NCBI GenBank assembly: GCA_018302545.1
Contig: JAGVZM010000001.1
Span: 1-64,000, forward strand
Length of the DNA stretch: 64,000 nt
Reading direction: 5' to 3'
Origin: Candidatus Woesearchaeota archaeon
GTDB lineage: Archaea; Nanobdellota; Nanobdellia; SCGC-AAA011-G17; GW2011-AR18
A program made the translations under genes and the position numbers. This document shows, piece by piece, positions 18,996 to 28,906 of this stretch; positions within the stretch are counted from its first letter, which is position 1, and each line of letters starts with the position of its first letter. The notes below the pieces were generated by a model that worked only from the letters and a program-made list of their open reading frames with translations, did not search any database and was not told where the DNA came from.

Positions 18996-20762
18996 ATGAA
19001 ACAAGGATCATTCAGAACCAATACTTGTGGAGAATTAACAGATAAGGATTTAAAAAAAGAAGTAAAACTATGCGGATGGGTTTCTTCAAGAAGAGACCAT
19101 GGCGGAATAATCTTTATAGATTTAAGGGATAGATATGGTTTCACTCAAATAGTTCTAGATCCAAAAGAAATTCCAGAAGCAAATAATCTAAGAAGAGAGT
19201 GGTGTATAAAAATTGAAGGTAAAATTAGAGCAAGACCAAAAGGAATGGAGAATCTTAAATTAAAAACTGGAAAAATAGAAGTAGAAGTAAGTTTATTAGA
19301 AATTCTAAATGAATCAGAAACTCCTCCTTTTGAAATTGATGATAGAATAGAAACAAACGAAGAATTGAGATTAAAATACAGATACTTAGATTTAAGAAAA
19401 CCAATAATGCAAGAAAGATTATTAATAAGACATAAAGTTGCACAGGCAGCAAGAGAGTATTTATCTTCACAAAACTTTTTAGAGATAGAAACACCAATGT
19501 TAGTTAAACCAACTCCAGAAGGTGCACGTGATTACTTAGTTCCAAGCAGAGTAAACATAGGTAAATTCTACGCTTTACCTCAGAGCCCTCAGTTATATAA
19601 ACAACTTTTAATGGTTGCAGGTTGCGATAGATACTTTCAATTAGCTAGATGTCTAAGAGACGAAGATCTAAGAGCAGATAGGCAACCAGAACATACTCAA
19701 ATAGATATAGAAATGAGTTTTGTTGAAGAAGAGGATGTATTCACAGCTGTAGAAGGTTTAATGGAATCCATATTCAAAGTCCAAGATATAAAAATAAAAA
19801 AACCCTTTCCAAGAATCCCCTATAAAGAAGCTATGGAAAAATATGGTTCTGATAAACCAGATTTAAGATTTGACCTTGAATTTTTAGACGTTACTGAAAT
19901 AGTTAAAAACTCAGAATTTGAAGTATTCAAATCAGTTATAAATAAAAAAGGAGTTGTAAAATGTTTAAATGCTGTAGGATGTTCAAATTTCTCAAGAAAT
20001 GATATTGATTTATTAATAGAATTAGCAAAAGTACATCATGCAAAAGGGATGGCATGGGCTAAAGTAGAAAAAGGAAAATTAGAAAGTTCCATAACAAAAT
20101 ACCTAAAAGAAGATATTCAAAAAAAATTAATCAAAGAAACAAAAGCTAAGGATGGAGATTTATTATTATTTGTAGCAGATGAATTTAAGATAGCATGTAC
20201 TTCTTTAGGGCAAGTAAGATTAGCAATAGCTGAAAAATTAAATATAATCCCAAAAGATGAATACAAATTCTGTTGGATAGTAGACTTCCCATTATTCGCT
20301 TGGAATGAAGAAGAACAAAAATGGGAGCCAGAACACCATCCATTCTGTATGCCAAAAAAGGAACATATTGTCTTATTGGATAAAGATCCTGGAAAAGTAA
20401 ATGCTACTCTATATGATCTAGTATTAAACGGTGTTGAATTATGTTCAGGTAGCCTTCGTATAAACAAACCAGAAATACAAAGGAAAATATTCTCAATTAT
20501 AGGAATGGATGAAAAAGAAGCAGAAAAAAAATTCGGATTCTTACTAGAAGCCTATAAATATGGAGGCCCACCACATGGCGGTGTTGGAATAGGTGTAGAT
20601 AGATTAGTAACAATATTAGTAGGACTAAAAGATATAAGAGAAGTAATAGCATTCCCAAAAAACAAAGAAGCCCAATGTCCAATGGATGGATCTCCAGGTG
20701 ACATAGATGAAAAACAATTAAAAGAGTTACATATAAAATTAGATGTAATTAAGAAAAAGTAA
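18996..20762 (+). CDS. aspS: aspartyl-tRNA synthetase, bacterial type with GAD insertion
   Basis: LCGWVSSRRDHGGIIFIDLRDRYG, RYLDLRKP, GAD-like insert (KDGDLLLFVAD), GGVGIGVDRLV; 588 aa. Confidence 0.93.
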   Translation: MKQGSFRTNTCGELTDKDLKKEVKLCGWVSSRRDHGGIIFIDLRDRYGFTQIVLDPKEIPEANNLRREWCIKIEGKIRARPKGMENLKLKTGKIEVEVSLLEILNESETPPFEIDDRIETNEELRLKYRYLDLRKPIMQERLLIRHKVAQAAREYLSSQNFLEIETPMLVKPTPEGARDYLVPSRVNIGKFYALPQSPQLYKQLLMVAGCDRYFQLARCLRDEDLRADRQPEHTQIDIEMSFVEEEDVFTAVEGLMESIFKVQDIKIKKPFPRIPYKEAMEKYGSDKPDLRFDLEFLDVTEIVKNSEFEVFKSVINKKGVVKCLNAVGCSNFSRNDIDLLIELAKVHHAKGMAWAKVEKGKLESSITKYLKEDIQKKLIKETKAKDGDLLLFVADEFKIACTSLGQVRLAIAEKLNIIPKDEYKFCWIVDFPLFAWNEEEQKWEPEHHPFCMPKKEHIVLLDKDPGKVNATLYDLVLNGVELCSGSLRINKPEIQRKIFSIIGMDEKEAEKKFGFLLEAYKYGGPPHGGVGIGVDRLVTILVGLKDIREVIAFPKNKEAQCPMDGSPGDIDEKQLKELHIKLDVIKKK

Positions 20763-20816
20763 TTATACATTTAACTAATTTTATCCCGCACAGAGTGAAA
20801 TGTTCTGGATTTTATT

Positions 20817-21614
20817 TCAAGTTTTGTATCTATCAGAAATTTTTTCAATAATATCTTTTAACAAAACAAGTCGATTCAGTAATTCATTGTATTTTTTTTC
20901 ACCCAACAATTTTTTCATTGTTTTCTCATTTTTTTTAACTCGTTCTATTCTTTTAGTTATCCATCTTAAGTCTCCTTCAACATCTTTTAGTTTTGAGAAA
21001 TCTTCAAACATCCGAACATAATATAGCTGCCCTGATCTTAGTATTGTTTCGAATCTGCTATACTTCCTATCAAAATTAATTACTTCTTCAAAAAACTCAG
21101 ATAAACTACTAGACAATTTTTCTAATTCTGGGTTTTTTTTAGCTTCAATATTAGGTGATAATTTTTCTCCTTGAATTTCATCAATAAATGCAAGCAATTC
21201 TCTTATACTTCTTACAAACTCATTGTAACCCTCTTCCCCAAATAACTTCAAAGAAATTTCTCTATGTCTTCCTCTTATTTGATATAAAAGTTCCTCAAGA
21301 TAAATTTTATGTTGTGCAAGCTCTTTTTGATTGTTGTTTCCAATTTCTAGATATTTTTTAATTGCTTCTAATTCTGGAAGTATTACATTATCTAACCATC
21401 GTGCTTGAGATTCAAGTTGAGCTTGTTCCTCTTCAATTCTTAAAACATTTTCTCTTGCTCTATCTTCAATACTTTGGGGTTTGTAATAAACGCTTTCCAT
21501 AATTTCTGCTTTTCTACTTTCAACTTCTGCTCTTGCTTCTTTTACACTAGACAAAGCTGCAACAGAAATAGAGATTGCGAGGAGAATAGACTTTAAGATA
21601 AATTTTGAAGTCAT
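20817..21614 (-). CDS. secreted coiled-coil hypothetical protein
   Basis: Signal-like N-terminus, Glu/Lys-rich helices. Confidence 0.6.
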   Translation of the reverse strand: MTSKFILKSILLAISISVAALSSVKEARAEVESRKAEIMESVYYKPQSIEDRARENVLRIEEEQAQLESQARWLDNVILPELEAIKKYLEIGNNNQKELAQHKIYLEELLYQIRGRHREISLKLFGEEGYNEFVRSIRELLAFIDEIQGEKLSPNIEAKKNPELEKLSSSLSEFFEEVINFDRKYSRFETILRSGQLYYVRMFEDFSKLKDVEGDLRWITKRIERVKKNEKTMKKLLGEKKYNELLNRLVLLKDIIEKISDRYKT

Positions 21615-21761
21615 AAAATAATCAAAATAAAGAATTATTTAAAGTTTGTTTATTAAGAAATCAACAGTTATTAACTTTTTTTCCAAACAAATATTTAAAA
21701 TTTTTTAAAAAAATAAACATAACCTAGAGTTATAATTAAAAAAGTTTAAATAATTTTCATT

Positions 21762-22379
21762 ATGAACCAATCTATGTCATCAGATTCAAACATATTTAAT
21801 GAAAATAATAATTCTCCTGGAGTAACATTTGTAGGATTTGAACCAACAAGAATTAAAAAAGACTCTAAAGCTGGATACAATTACATCAGGGATGAAGTTC
21901 TTCCTTGGTATGAAAAAGTAAAAGCTGCAATTTATCGTTCAAATAAGGAAGATGTAAAAATAGGAAGAAGATCTGAAAAATTAAATCAAAGTTTACCAAA
22001 ACCAAATTTAGAATTAGAAGGAAGAGTAATAACCGAATCAGAATATTTAGGAACAAAAGATTTTATGCCATCTACTCCTAGCAAAGGAATAGTTGAAGGA
22101 TGTAGTTATGAATCAACAGAAAGACAAACAAAAACAGAAGATTTATCACAAAAAGTAAATGTAGGATATAGAAAAGCACTAGAAAGAAGGTCCTCTTATG
22201 AGAGAACTTCAATAGCTCCATTAAATTCAGGTGAAAGATCTTATTCAATGTCAAATATGAAAATATCAATAGCAAAAAGAGATGAAACATTAGGAGAAAA
22301 AGTATCTAGAAAAATAGGTAATTTATTTAGAAAAGCATCTAATTATTTAGGTTTAAACCAAGAAGCTTATGCCAATTGA
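21762..22379 (+). CDS. hypothetical protein
   Basis: ORF preceded by TATA-like AAGTTTAAATAA. Confidence 0.6.
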   Translation: MNQSMSSDSNIFNENNNSPGVTFVGFEPTRIKKDSKAGYNYIRDEVLPWYEKVKAAIYRSNKEDVKIGRRSEKLNQSLPKPNLELEGRVITESEYLGTKDFMPSTPSKGIVEGCSYESTERQTKTEDLSQKVNVGYRKALERRSSYERTSIAPLNSGERSYSMSNMKISIAKRDETLGEKVSRKIGNLFRKASNYLGLNQEAYAN

Positions 22380-24343
22380 GTATTATTAACAGGTTGAAGT
22401 ACTGTAACAGAAGCATCAAAACTACGTTCTGCAGATTTTGAAGCACCCCTTTTTAAAGATTCAATTGCGTTACTAACCATATCCTCTTTAGAAACTCCAG
22501 TAGCTGATTGCAACTTTAAAGAGGTCATAACAAGCTCATCACCATAAAATCCAGTTTGTTTATCCACTTCTTCTATAGCATCTACTAGTCTTCTAGATTG
22601 ATCCAAACTTAGTCCAGCTTCAGCATATCCTAAAACATTTCCACCCCATCTTGGAACATTATAACCTTTATTTATAGAATCTATAGTATAACCTGCAAAT
22701 TTCCAGCTTTCCTGAGGATTATTCATAGCTCCAGAAGCAGCTGCATCTAAAGCAAAACCAATAACTTTAACAAAATCCTTTTTATATTTAGGATTATTTT
22801 CAAAAAACTCAACACTAGGCCTAACATGCGTTTCTAAACTTAATAAATTTCTAGTGTCCTCTAAATCCATTCCTTTCCTAGCAGCCCTATTTATAGTATA
22901 AAAATAAGCAGGAACAAAAGTAGAAGTTGCATCTCTTAAACTAAAAGACTGTATAGATCTTGCATAAATCCTAGAAAAATCATCACCAAAATTATCTGGT
23001 AATTCAAGTCCTGATTTACCAACTAAAATATCAGAAGCTTTTCTAACATTCTCACCATTCGCATTTCTATACTCAGGATTTTCAAAAACATCTAAAGCAT
23101 CACCAAAAGTAATAGCCTCGTCTAAGTTCATATCAAAATCAGTCATTCCAATACCAACACCCATACCAAAGTTCCTTCTAGAATGGACAGATTTCTTCTC
23201 TTTATCTTTAGCAATTTCAGAATAAACAAAAGAGTTTTCAAGATTACCACCTAAATCTAAAAATGCATATTGAAAGTCATGAGCATAATCTAATGCAGAC
23301 TCAACACCTTCTAAATTTCTAGTATTATTTAACTTTAATAAATATAAAACTCTTTGATCCTGAGTTAAATTAGCTAAAGCATGTCCTATATCTTTAACAA
23401 AAGCACAAACATCTTCAGAATCTTCCCCCCTATCAGAATAATCTTTAGCAACACTAGAAACTAATTCTGCAACCTCAAGAAAAACTGATTTATCTTGTTC
23501 TATTAAATCAACCAAAGAACCCTTTTCATCTGAAAGAAAAGACCTGAAACCAGCTGTCTTTTTCTTATTTTCTCTTAAAGCATTCAAATAACAATTCATT
23601 GCTTGATGATATAAATTTGCATGACTATCTTCACGATCTATCCCATTATACCTATTTTGATTTAAATCTGCTTCACTTCTAAGTTTTTTTCTAACATTCT
23701 CTTCATCAGCCTTTAATTTTAAATTAACAACATAAGGTTCTAATACTTCAACCATCTCGCTAGTTTTAGCATCTAAAATATCAGCCATCTTCTTAACTTC
23801 TCCAACAGTCAAAAAATTAGGATGAATAATATGACTAGAAGAAGTATCAAAAACTCTTCCAAAAATAGAATCTAAACTACTATCAACTCCTGAATAAGGA
23901 GTTTCATCTAATTTAACAAGTTTATGTTCACTTTCTTTATAACCAGGAAGTCTACGGTCAATTTGATCCATTACCCATTTAATTCCATAAACAGCAGCTT
24001 TAGAACCTGCAACAGCAGTTTCACAAAAACCATAATAAATACCAGCAGTTAAACCAACAACAGTTTCTGGCACATCTTCCAATCCCTTATCAGAACCAAT
24101 TCCAATAGTAGCAAAAAGATCAAAATTAGGATCTTCAACTCTTATTAAAGAAGTATCCAATAGACCAACCAATCCAGATCTAAAATCATCAGCAATTGGT
24201 CTTGATCTAGAAATCTCGTCAATAACACTAGCTAATATACCTTTAATTTTATGATCTACAATCCTTTCATAATAGGGAGAAAGAGATTTATCCCTAGCAT
24301 TAAACCCTAAATCTAAAACAATTTGAGTATCGTCTAAATGCAT
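22367..24343 (-). CDS. large hypothetical protein (658 aa)
   Basis: Long ORF, no recognised family. Confidence 0.75.
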   Translation of the reverse strand: MHLDDTQIVLDLGFNARDKSLSPYYERIVDHKIKGILASVIDEISRSRPIADDFRSGLVGLLDTSLIRVEDPNFDLFATIGIGSDKGLEDVPETVVGLTAGIYYGFCETAVAGSKAAVYGIKWVMDQIDRRLPGYKESEHKLVKLDETPYSGVDSSLDSIFGRVFDTSSSHIIHPNFLTVGEVKKMADILDAKTSEMVEVLEPYVVNLKLKADEENVRKKLRSEADLNQNRYNGIDREDSHANLYHQAMNCYLNALRENKKKTAGFRSFLSDEKGSLVDLIEQDKSVFLEVAELVSSVAKDYSDRGEDSEDVCAFVKDIGHALANLTQDQRVLYLLKLNNTRNLEGVESALDYAHDFQYAFLDLGGNLENSFVYSEIAKDKEKKSVHSRRNFGMGVGIGMTDFDMNLDEAITFGDALDVFENPEYRNANGENVRKASDILVGKSGLELPDNFGDDFSRIYARSIQSFSLRDATSTFVPAYFYTINRAARKGMDLEDTRNLLSLETHVRPSVEFFENNPKYKKDFVKVIGFALDAAASGAMNNPQESWKFAGYTIDSINKGYNVPRWGGNVLGYAEAGLSLDQSRRLVDAIEEVDKQTGFYGDELVMTSLKLQSATGVSKEDMVSNAIESLKRGASKSAERSFDASVTVLQPVNNTQLA

Positions 24344-24461
24344 CTTATTAACCTCTGATAAAACAACCTTAAAAGGTTTATAAAGTTTACTATTTTTAAC
24401 TACTTTTAGGTAACAAATAAAAAAATAAAAGATTTAATAAGGAGCTAATTAAAAATAAATT

Positions 24462-24845
24462 ATGAATTCAAGAGAAGTACCAAAATCATTAAAAAATTGG
24501 TTTTTAGCACATTTTATAGCTGACTTAATATTTGCAATTCCACTTTTCCTATTTCCAGAATTTACATTAGGTTTATTCAAAATTACAAGCTTAGATCCAG
24601 CTACTACTCGTCTGGTAGCAGCAGCATTAATAGGAATAGGCGGAGCTTCATTATTTTCCTACAATAAAAACAAAGAAAGTTATAATATCTTATTAACTCT
24701 AAAAATCTTATGGTCTATTACAGCAATATTAGGATTAATAGTTTCAATAATTTTAGGTGAATCCCCAAGTTCATTATGGATTGTAGTATTAATATTCAGT
24801 ATTTTCTCAATAACATGGATATATTATAAGATTAAATTAAAATGA
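24462..24845 (+). CDS. small integral membrane protein
   Basis: Four hydrophobic segments; overlaps next gene by ATGA. Confidence 0.65.
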   Translation: MNSREVPKSLKNWFLAHFIADLIFAIPLFLFPEFTLGLFKITSLDPATTRLVAAALIGIGGASLFSYNKNKESYNILLTLKILWSITAILGLIVSIILGESPSSLWIVVLIFSIFSITWIYYKIKLK

Positions 24846-25486
24846 ATAAAAATTCTAAATTATTAAAGATAATAGAATCTACTTCATTAATTATAGCAGG
24901 AATTCTATTAATATATTTAACAAGTTTAATATTTCCACAAATAAAAAATAATATACTAACTTTTATTATTATAATGATTATAGGAATTATATCAATAGAT
25001 TTTATTAGTGGTTTAGTACATTGGTTTTGCGACACTTGGGGAAATAGAAAGTGGTTTTTTATAAAACCATTTATAGAACATCACAAAAATCAAAAAGAGA
25101 TATGTAAACATAGTTTTACACAAATAAATGGAAACAATGCAATGATAATAATTCCATTTCTATTCTTAGCAATTTTCATAAACAATAAAGATAAGGTAAA
25201 CTTCATAATTAGTTCTTTAATTTGGATAATGTCAATATTCGGATTAATAACTAATCAAATTCATAAGTGGGCACATATGGACAAAATACCAAAAACCATA
25301 AAAATTTTACAAAAAGTAGGGATAATTATTTCCCCTAAAAAACACAATATACACCATCGAGATAAACACGACAAACATTATTCAATAACAAATGGATTAA
25401 CTAATAAATTACTAGATAAAATAAGGTTTTATAAACTTCTAGAAAGAATAATCACAAAATTAACTGGAATAAATCCAAGAAGGTAA
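24842..25486 (+). CDS. CarF/PEDS1(TMEM189)/Kua-type lipid desaturase family protein
   Basis: SGLVHWFCDTWGN, FIEHHKNQ, NQIHKWAHM, KKHNIHHRDKHDKHYSITNGLTN, LERIITKLTGINPR: His-box layout and C-terminus of the family. Confidence 0.85.
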   Translation: MNKNSKLLKIIESTSLIIAGILLIYLTSLIFPQIKNNILTFIIIMIIGIISIDFISGLVHWFCDTWGNRKWFFIKPFIEHHKNQKEICKHSFTQINGNNAMIIIPFLFLAIFINNKDKVNFIISSLIWIMSIFGLITNQIHKWAHMDKIPKTIKILQKVGIIISPKKHNIHHRDKHDKHYSITNGLTNKLLDKIRFYKLLERIITKLTGINPRR

Positions 25487-26431
25487 TTAAAGTTTAGAAT
25501 TCACATATAAACCTAAAACATAACTCAAAGCATGACTTCCTCTTAAGGGTTTTTTCAATTCTGGAGTTAATCTAAAACAGTAATTGAGTTTGTCTCTAGT
25601 CTCTTGGCTTAATCCAAATTTATCATCCCCAAAAACAAAAGCAATTTTATTTTTACCTAAATCTAATTGTTTTAAAACCTTATTCAAATCCTTTTCATTA
25701 TTTAATGCATGTTTGCTAAATCCAATTAAGCTATATTCACTAGGAAGTTTTTCAAAAATCTTAAGAGTCATTTTTTCATAATCTATTCCCTTAGTTTCCT
25801 CTTTTGCTTTTTTCAAAATTTTTTCAAAATTAGGCTTGTTATTAGTAACAACATATAAAGGTAATTTAAAAATCCAACATAATCTTAAAAAATCACTAAC
25901 CTCAAGAACTAAAGTTGGATTCTCAATAACAACAGCAAACTTACTTAAATCAACATTTAAAGGATTTCCTACTAAATCCCATAAATTATTATTAGAGTAA
26001 GATAACCTATACTTCAGATCTTTATCAAACTTTTTAATTTCTAAATAAATAATATCTCCATTTTCATCAAAACCTAAACCTTCATGTTTAAGATAAGGAT
26101 TTATATGTCTATAAAGAGATTTAGCAGAAATTTTAGTTTTATTATGAAATTTATTTTCAACTCTATAACTTTTAACATTAAATTTTTGGCATAAACTTAA
26201 ACAATCTTCTTTCAAATCTTTAAAACTAAAGGCTTTCCAATCATTTTTAAAAAGTATAGTAATCTTAGAAATTTCCTGAAAATCCATAAATTCCTCAACT
26301 AATAAATTTGCATCAACAATTAAACCTGAAATATCTTCTTTAAAGGTAGCATTACTATCTAGTTTTTTAAACTTGGAAAAGAGGTTATTTAAATCCAATT
26401 CAAACCTATTCAAAAATAATAGATATCTCAT
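25487..26431 (-). CDS. predicted THUMP/SPOUT-type RNA-modification protein
   Basis: SPOUT-knot-like C-terminus IAFVFGDDKFGLSQETRDKLNYCFRLTPELKKPLRGSHALSYVLGLY; THUMP-like middle region. Confidence 0.55.
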   Translation of the reverse strand: MRYLLFLNRFELDLNNLFSKFKKLDSNATFKEDISGLIVDANLLVEEFMDFQEISKITILFKNDWKAFSFKDLKEDCLSLCQKFNVKSYRVENKFHNKTKISAKSLYRHINPYLKHEGLGFDENGDIIYLEIKKFDKDLKYRLSYSNNNLWDLVGNPLNVDLSKFAVVIENPTLVLEVSDFLRLCWIFKLPLYVVTNNKPNFEKILKKAKEETKGIDYEKMTLKIFEKLPSEYSLIGFSKHALNNEKDLNKVLKQLDLGKNKIAFVFGDDKFGLSQETRDKLNYCFRLTPELKKPLRGSHALSYVLGLYVNSKL

Positions 26432-26561
26432 AAACTTAAAGTCAATAACAACTTAATAAATTTAGCTAAAAAAAGATAAATTAAGTACTAATAAGTAGTA
26501 AAAATAGTAAAATATTTAAATAAGCTATTATTATTATCATTATATGTAATGGGGAATAAAA

Positions 26562-26933
26562 ATGACAAAAGCATTAGTAAGATTAGATGATATAGTTCAT
26601 GGACAAAATTTTAGACTTGCTCAGGAATTTGCATCAAGAGGATTCGATGTTAGCAGTGATTTAGATAGAGGAACTTATGAGGTTATAGAAAGATCTCCTC
26701 CAAATGATTTTTATCCTGTAGTAGCTAATATAACACCAGTTAAAACAGCTATGTGCTATGGTTCTGGAGATAGATTACATACAGTGGATAGTACTTCTCC
26801 AGCTATAATGTGGGGTGTAGACCATCCAGAATTGGGTAATAGTTCTATGGTTAATTCATCCTATGAAAGAGCATATCACCTTATTGTAGATGTATTAAGT
26901 AAAACTGGAATAGGCGCAAGCTTATTACCTTAA
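26562..26933 (+). CDS. hypothetical protein
   Basis: ORF. Confidence 0.6.
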   Translation: MTKALVRLDDIVHGQNFRLAQEFASRGFDVSSDLDRGTYEVIERSPPNDFYPVVANITPVKTAMCYGSGDRLHTVDSTSPAIMWGVDHPELGNSSMVNSSYERAYHLIVDVLSKTGIGASLLP

Positions 26934-26958
26934 TTTATTATATTAATTTAGAATTTTA

Positions 26959-27588
26959 ATGGAGAAAACAATGAAAGAATCAACTCTAGAAAGAAGAATA
27001 AAACAAATTATTGACAAAAGAGCAGATGCAATAGAAAATAGAGTTCAAAGCAAAGAAGTATCTGAAGCAGAAAGAAGAAGATTATTTCATGAGATAAAAA
27101 GATTAAAGTTTTATCTTAATAATCGTGGTTTTAGCACAGATATAGATAAAGAAACAGGAATACCAAGAGTAACTAAAAGAGGTATTCAAGAAGGAGAATA
27201 TGGTCCAAGACTATATTTTGATATACAAAATTATTCAACATACAAAGAATTTTCAATGGATTTAGGCTTAAATAGAAAATTTAAAACAAATCAAAGAATA
27301 GATAAAATAAGAGTAACAGTCTATCCTCAAATTGTAGATCATGAGGGAAAAGTTCCAGATGGGATTGATTCTCCATCAGATTTAGAAATTAGTTATTTAG
27401 CTCATTTAGATGCAGGTTCAGATTCTTCGCAAATCTCAGAGGAAATAAGAAAAAAGTATAAAGAGATAACTAGAGAACCAGCTGTTATTAGAATGGAACA
27501 TAAAAAGGATTGCGCAATGCATGAAGCTTATTATTTAGCACGTGAAATCCCAAGAAATCTAGGGATAGAAGTAGAAGTTCTTCCATAA
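26959..27588 (+). CDS. hypothetical protein
   Basis: ORF. Confidence 0.65.
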   Translation: MEKTMKESTLERRIKQIIDKRADAIENRVQSKEVSEAERRRLFHEIKRLKFYLNNRGFSTDIDKETGIPRVTKRGIQEGEYGPRLYFDIQNYSTYKEFSMDLGLNRKFKTNQRIDKIRVTVYPQIVDHEGKVPDGIDSPSDLEISYLAHLDAGSDSSQISEEIRKKYKEITREPAVIRMEHKKDCAMHEAYYLAREIPRNLGIEVEVLP

Positions 27589-27606
27589 AAAATAAAGAAA
27601 AGAAAA

Positions 27607-27966
27607 TTATGCAGGAATTTCTGCATATTCTCCATATAATTCTCTTTCAGCCAATCTATTTATTTCAAACACTAGAGATTTTAGACATCCTCTTACTGCT
27701 TTTTTCAAACCCCAATCCACCATATTTGTGGAAACCAAACCATAACTAGTATTTGCTGCAAAATTACAAAATACCAAAGGTTTTCCAAAATAACTGGAGT
27801 CAAATTTCTTCACATAAACACTAATCTCAAAAATCTCGCTTTCATCTCCATATTTCTGTATAAAACTCTCCATAAATTTTTCCAAGGCTTTCCTATTAAA
27901 ATCAGGTATACCATCAAAGTCCCCAGAAAAATCTATTTCCATCTTACTAATCTGTCTAGTTGCCAT
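27607..27966 (-). CDS. hypothetical protein
   Basis: ORF. Confidence 0.55.
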   Translation of the reverse strand: MATRQISKMEIDFSGDFDGIPDFNRKALEKFMESFIQKYGDESEIFEISVYVKKFDSSYFGKPLVFCNFAANTSYGLVSTNMVDWGLKKAVRGCLKSLVFEINRLAERELYGEYAEIPA

Positions 27967-28116
27967 TGCTATCTACCCCCCACTAATATATATTATGTAC
28001 AAACTTATTATTAAATACTTATGAATTCTAGAATATAATTTTGAAATCATCAAAAAGTGAAAACAATCACTAATCAGAAAATCTTATAAAGAATTCTTAG
28101 AATTAAAATTCAATAA

Positions 28117-28279
28117 GCGGGGATTCCAGAGTGGCCAAATGGGTTAGACTCAAGTGATTGAGTTATGAACTAAAAAGCAATTATCTGAAGACATCTAATG
28201 GCTTAGGCCTTCGTAGGTTCGAATAGTTTCCCTCAAAGAAATAATAAAGAAGTAAACTTCGAAAGTCCTACTCCCCGCA
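28117..28279 (+). tRNA. tRNA-Leu(CAA), type II, with two introns (28155..28192 at 37/38; 28224..28265 at 59/60 in the T-loop)
   Basis: Acceptor GCGGGGA/TCCCCGC, anticodon stem TTAGA/TCTAA with loop CTCAAG|A, variable arm TGGC-TTAG-GCC, T-stem GTAGG/CCTAC, T-loop TTCGAA|T; BHB TTCG/CGAA with bulges AA^T and AG^T. Confidence 0.9.
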
Positions 28280-28286
28280 TAAATTC

Positions 28287-28871
28287 TTAATATTCCTTAC
28301 AAATCTCCAAAAAGTTCTGAAATATTTTCTTTCCAACTTCACCACTTCTTTCAGGATGAAATTGAATTCCAAATATAGGCCTTTTTTTATGAAAAACAGC
28401 TTCAATCCTATCTTTATGAGAAGTAGCAACAACTTCTAAAAAAGAAGGAACATTTTTAACATATCTCCCATGATGTTCATAAGCATGAATCTGATCTGGT
28501 AATCCTTTAAATATATGGTTCTTTTTTAAGATACTAACTCTATTAGTTGGATTACGAATCTCTTTCTTAAGTTTAATAACTTCCCCACCACAAGAAATAG
28601 ATATTAATTCATGACCTAAACAAATTCCCAAAATAGGCAGATCATAATTTATTAAACAAGAAATTCCTGCTCTAACTTCTTTAAAATTAATGCCCCTATC
28701 CAATAAAGGACCTCCCCCGGAGAGGATTACTCCCTTAAACTTTGAATGTTCAAAATCTTTAAACATCTTTTTTCTATCTTTAATTATATATTTAACTTTT
28801 AGAGAAGAAAGCACCTCTTCAATATAAGGGATGTTTGGGCTATGATGATTTATAACTAACAACATAAACAA
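28287..28871 (-). CDS. guaA: class I glutamine amidotransferase, GMP synthase subunit A-like
   Basis: GICLGHELIS nucleophile elbow, FGIQFHPERSGEVG. Confidence 0.8.
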   Translation of the reverse strand: MFMLLVINHHSPNIPYIEEVLSSLKVKYIIKDRKKMFKDFEHSKFKGVILSGGGPLLDRGINFKEVRAGISCLINYDLPILGICLGHELISISCGGEVIKLKKEIRNPTNRVSILKKNHIFKGLPDQIHAYEHHGRYVKNVPSFLEVVATSHKDRIEAVFHKKRPIFGIQFHPERSGEVGKKIFQNFLEICKEY

Positions 28872-28906
28872 ACTTATATATAAAGAAGTATATAAATTTT
28901 TACAAA

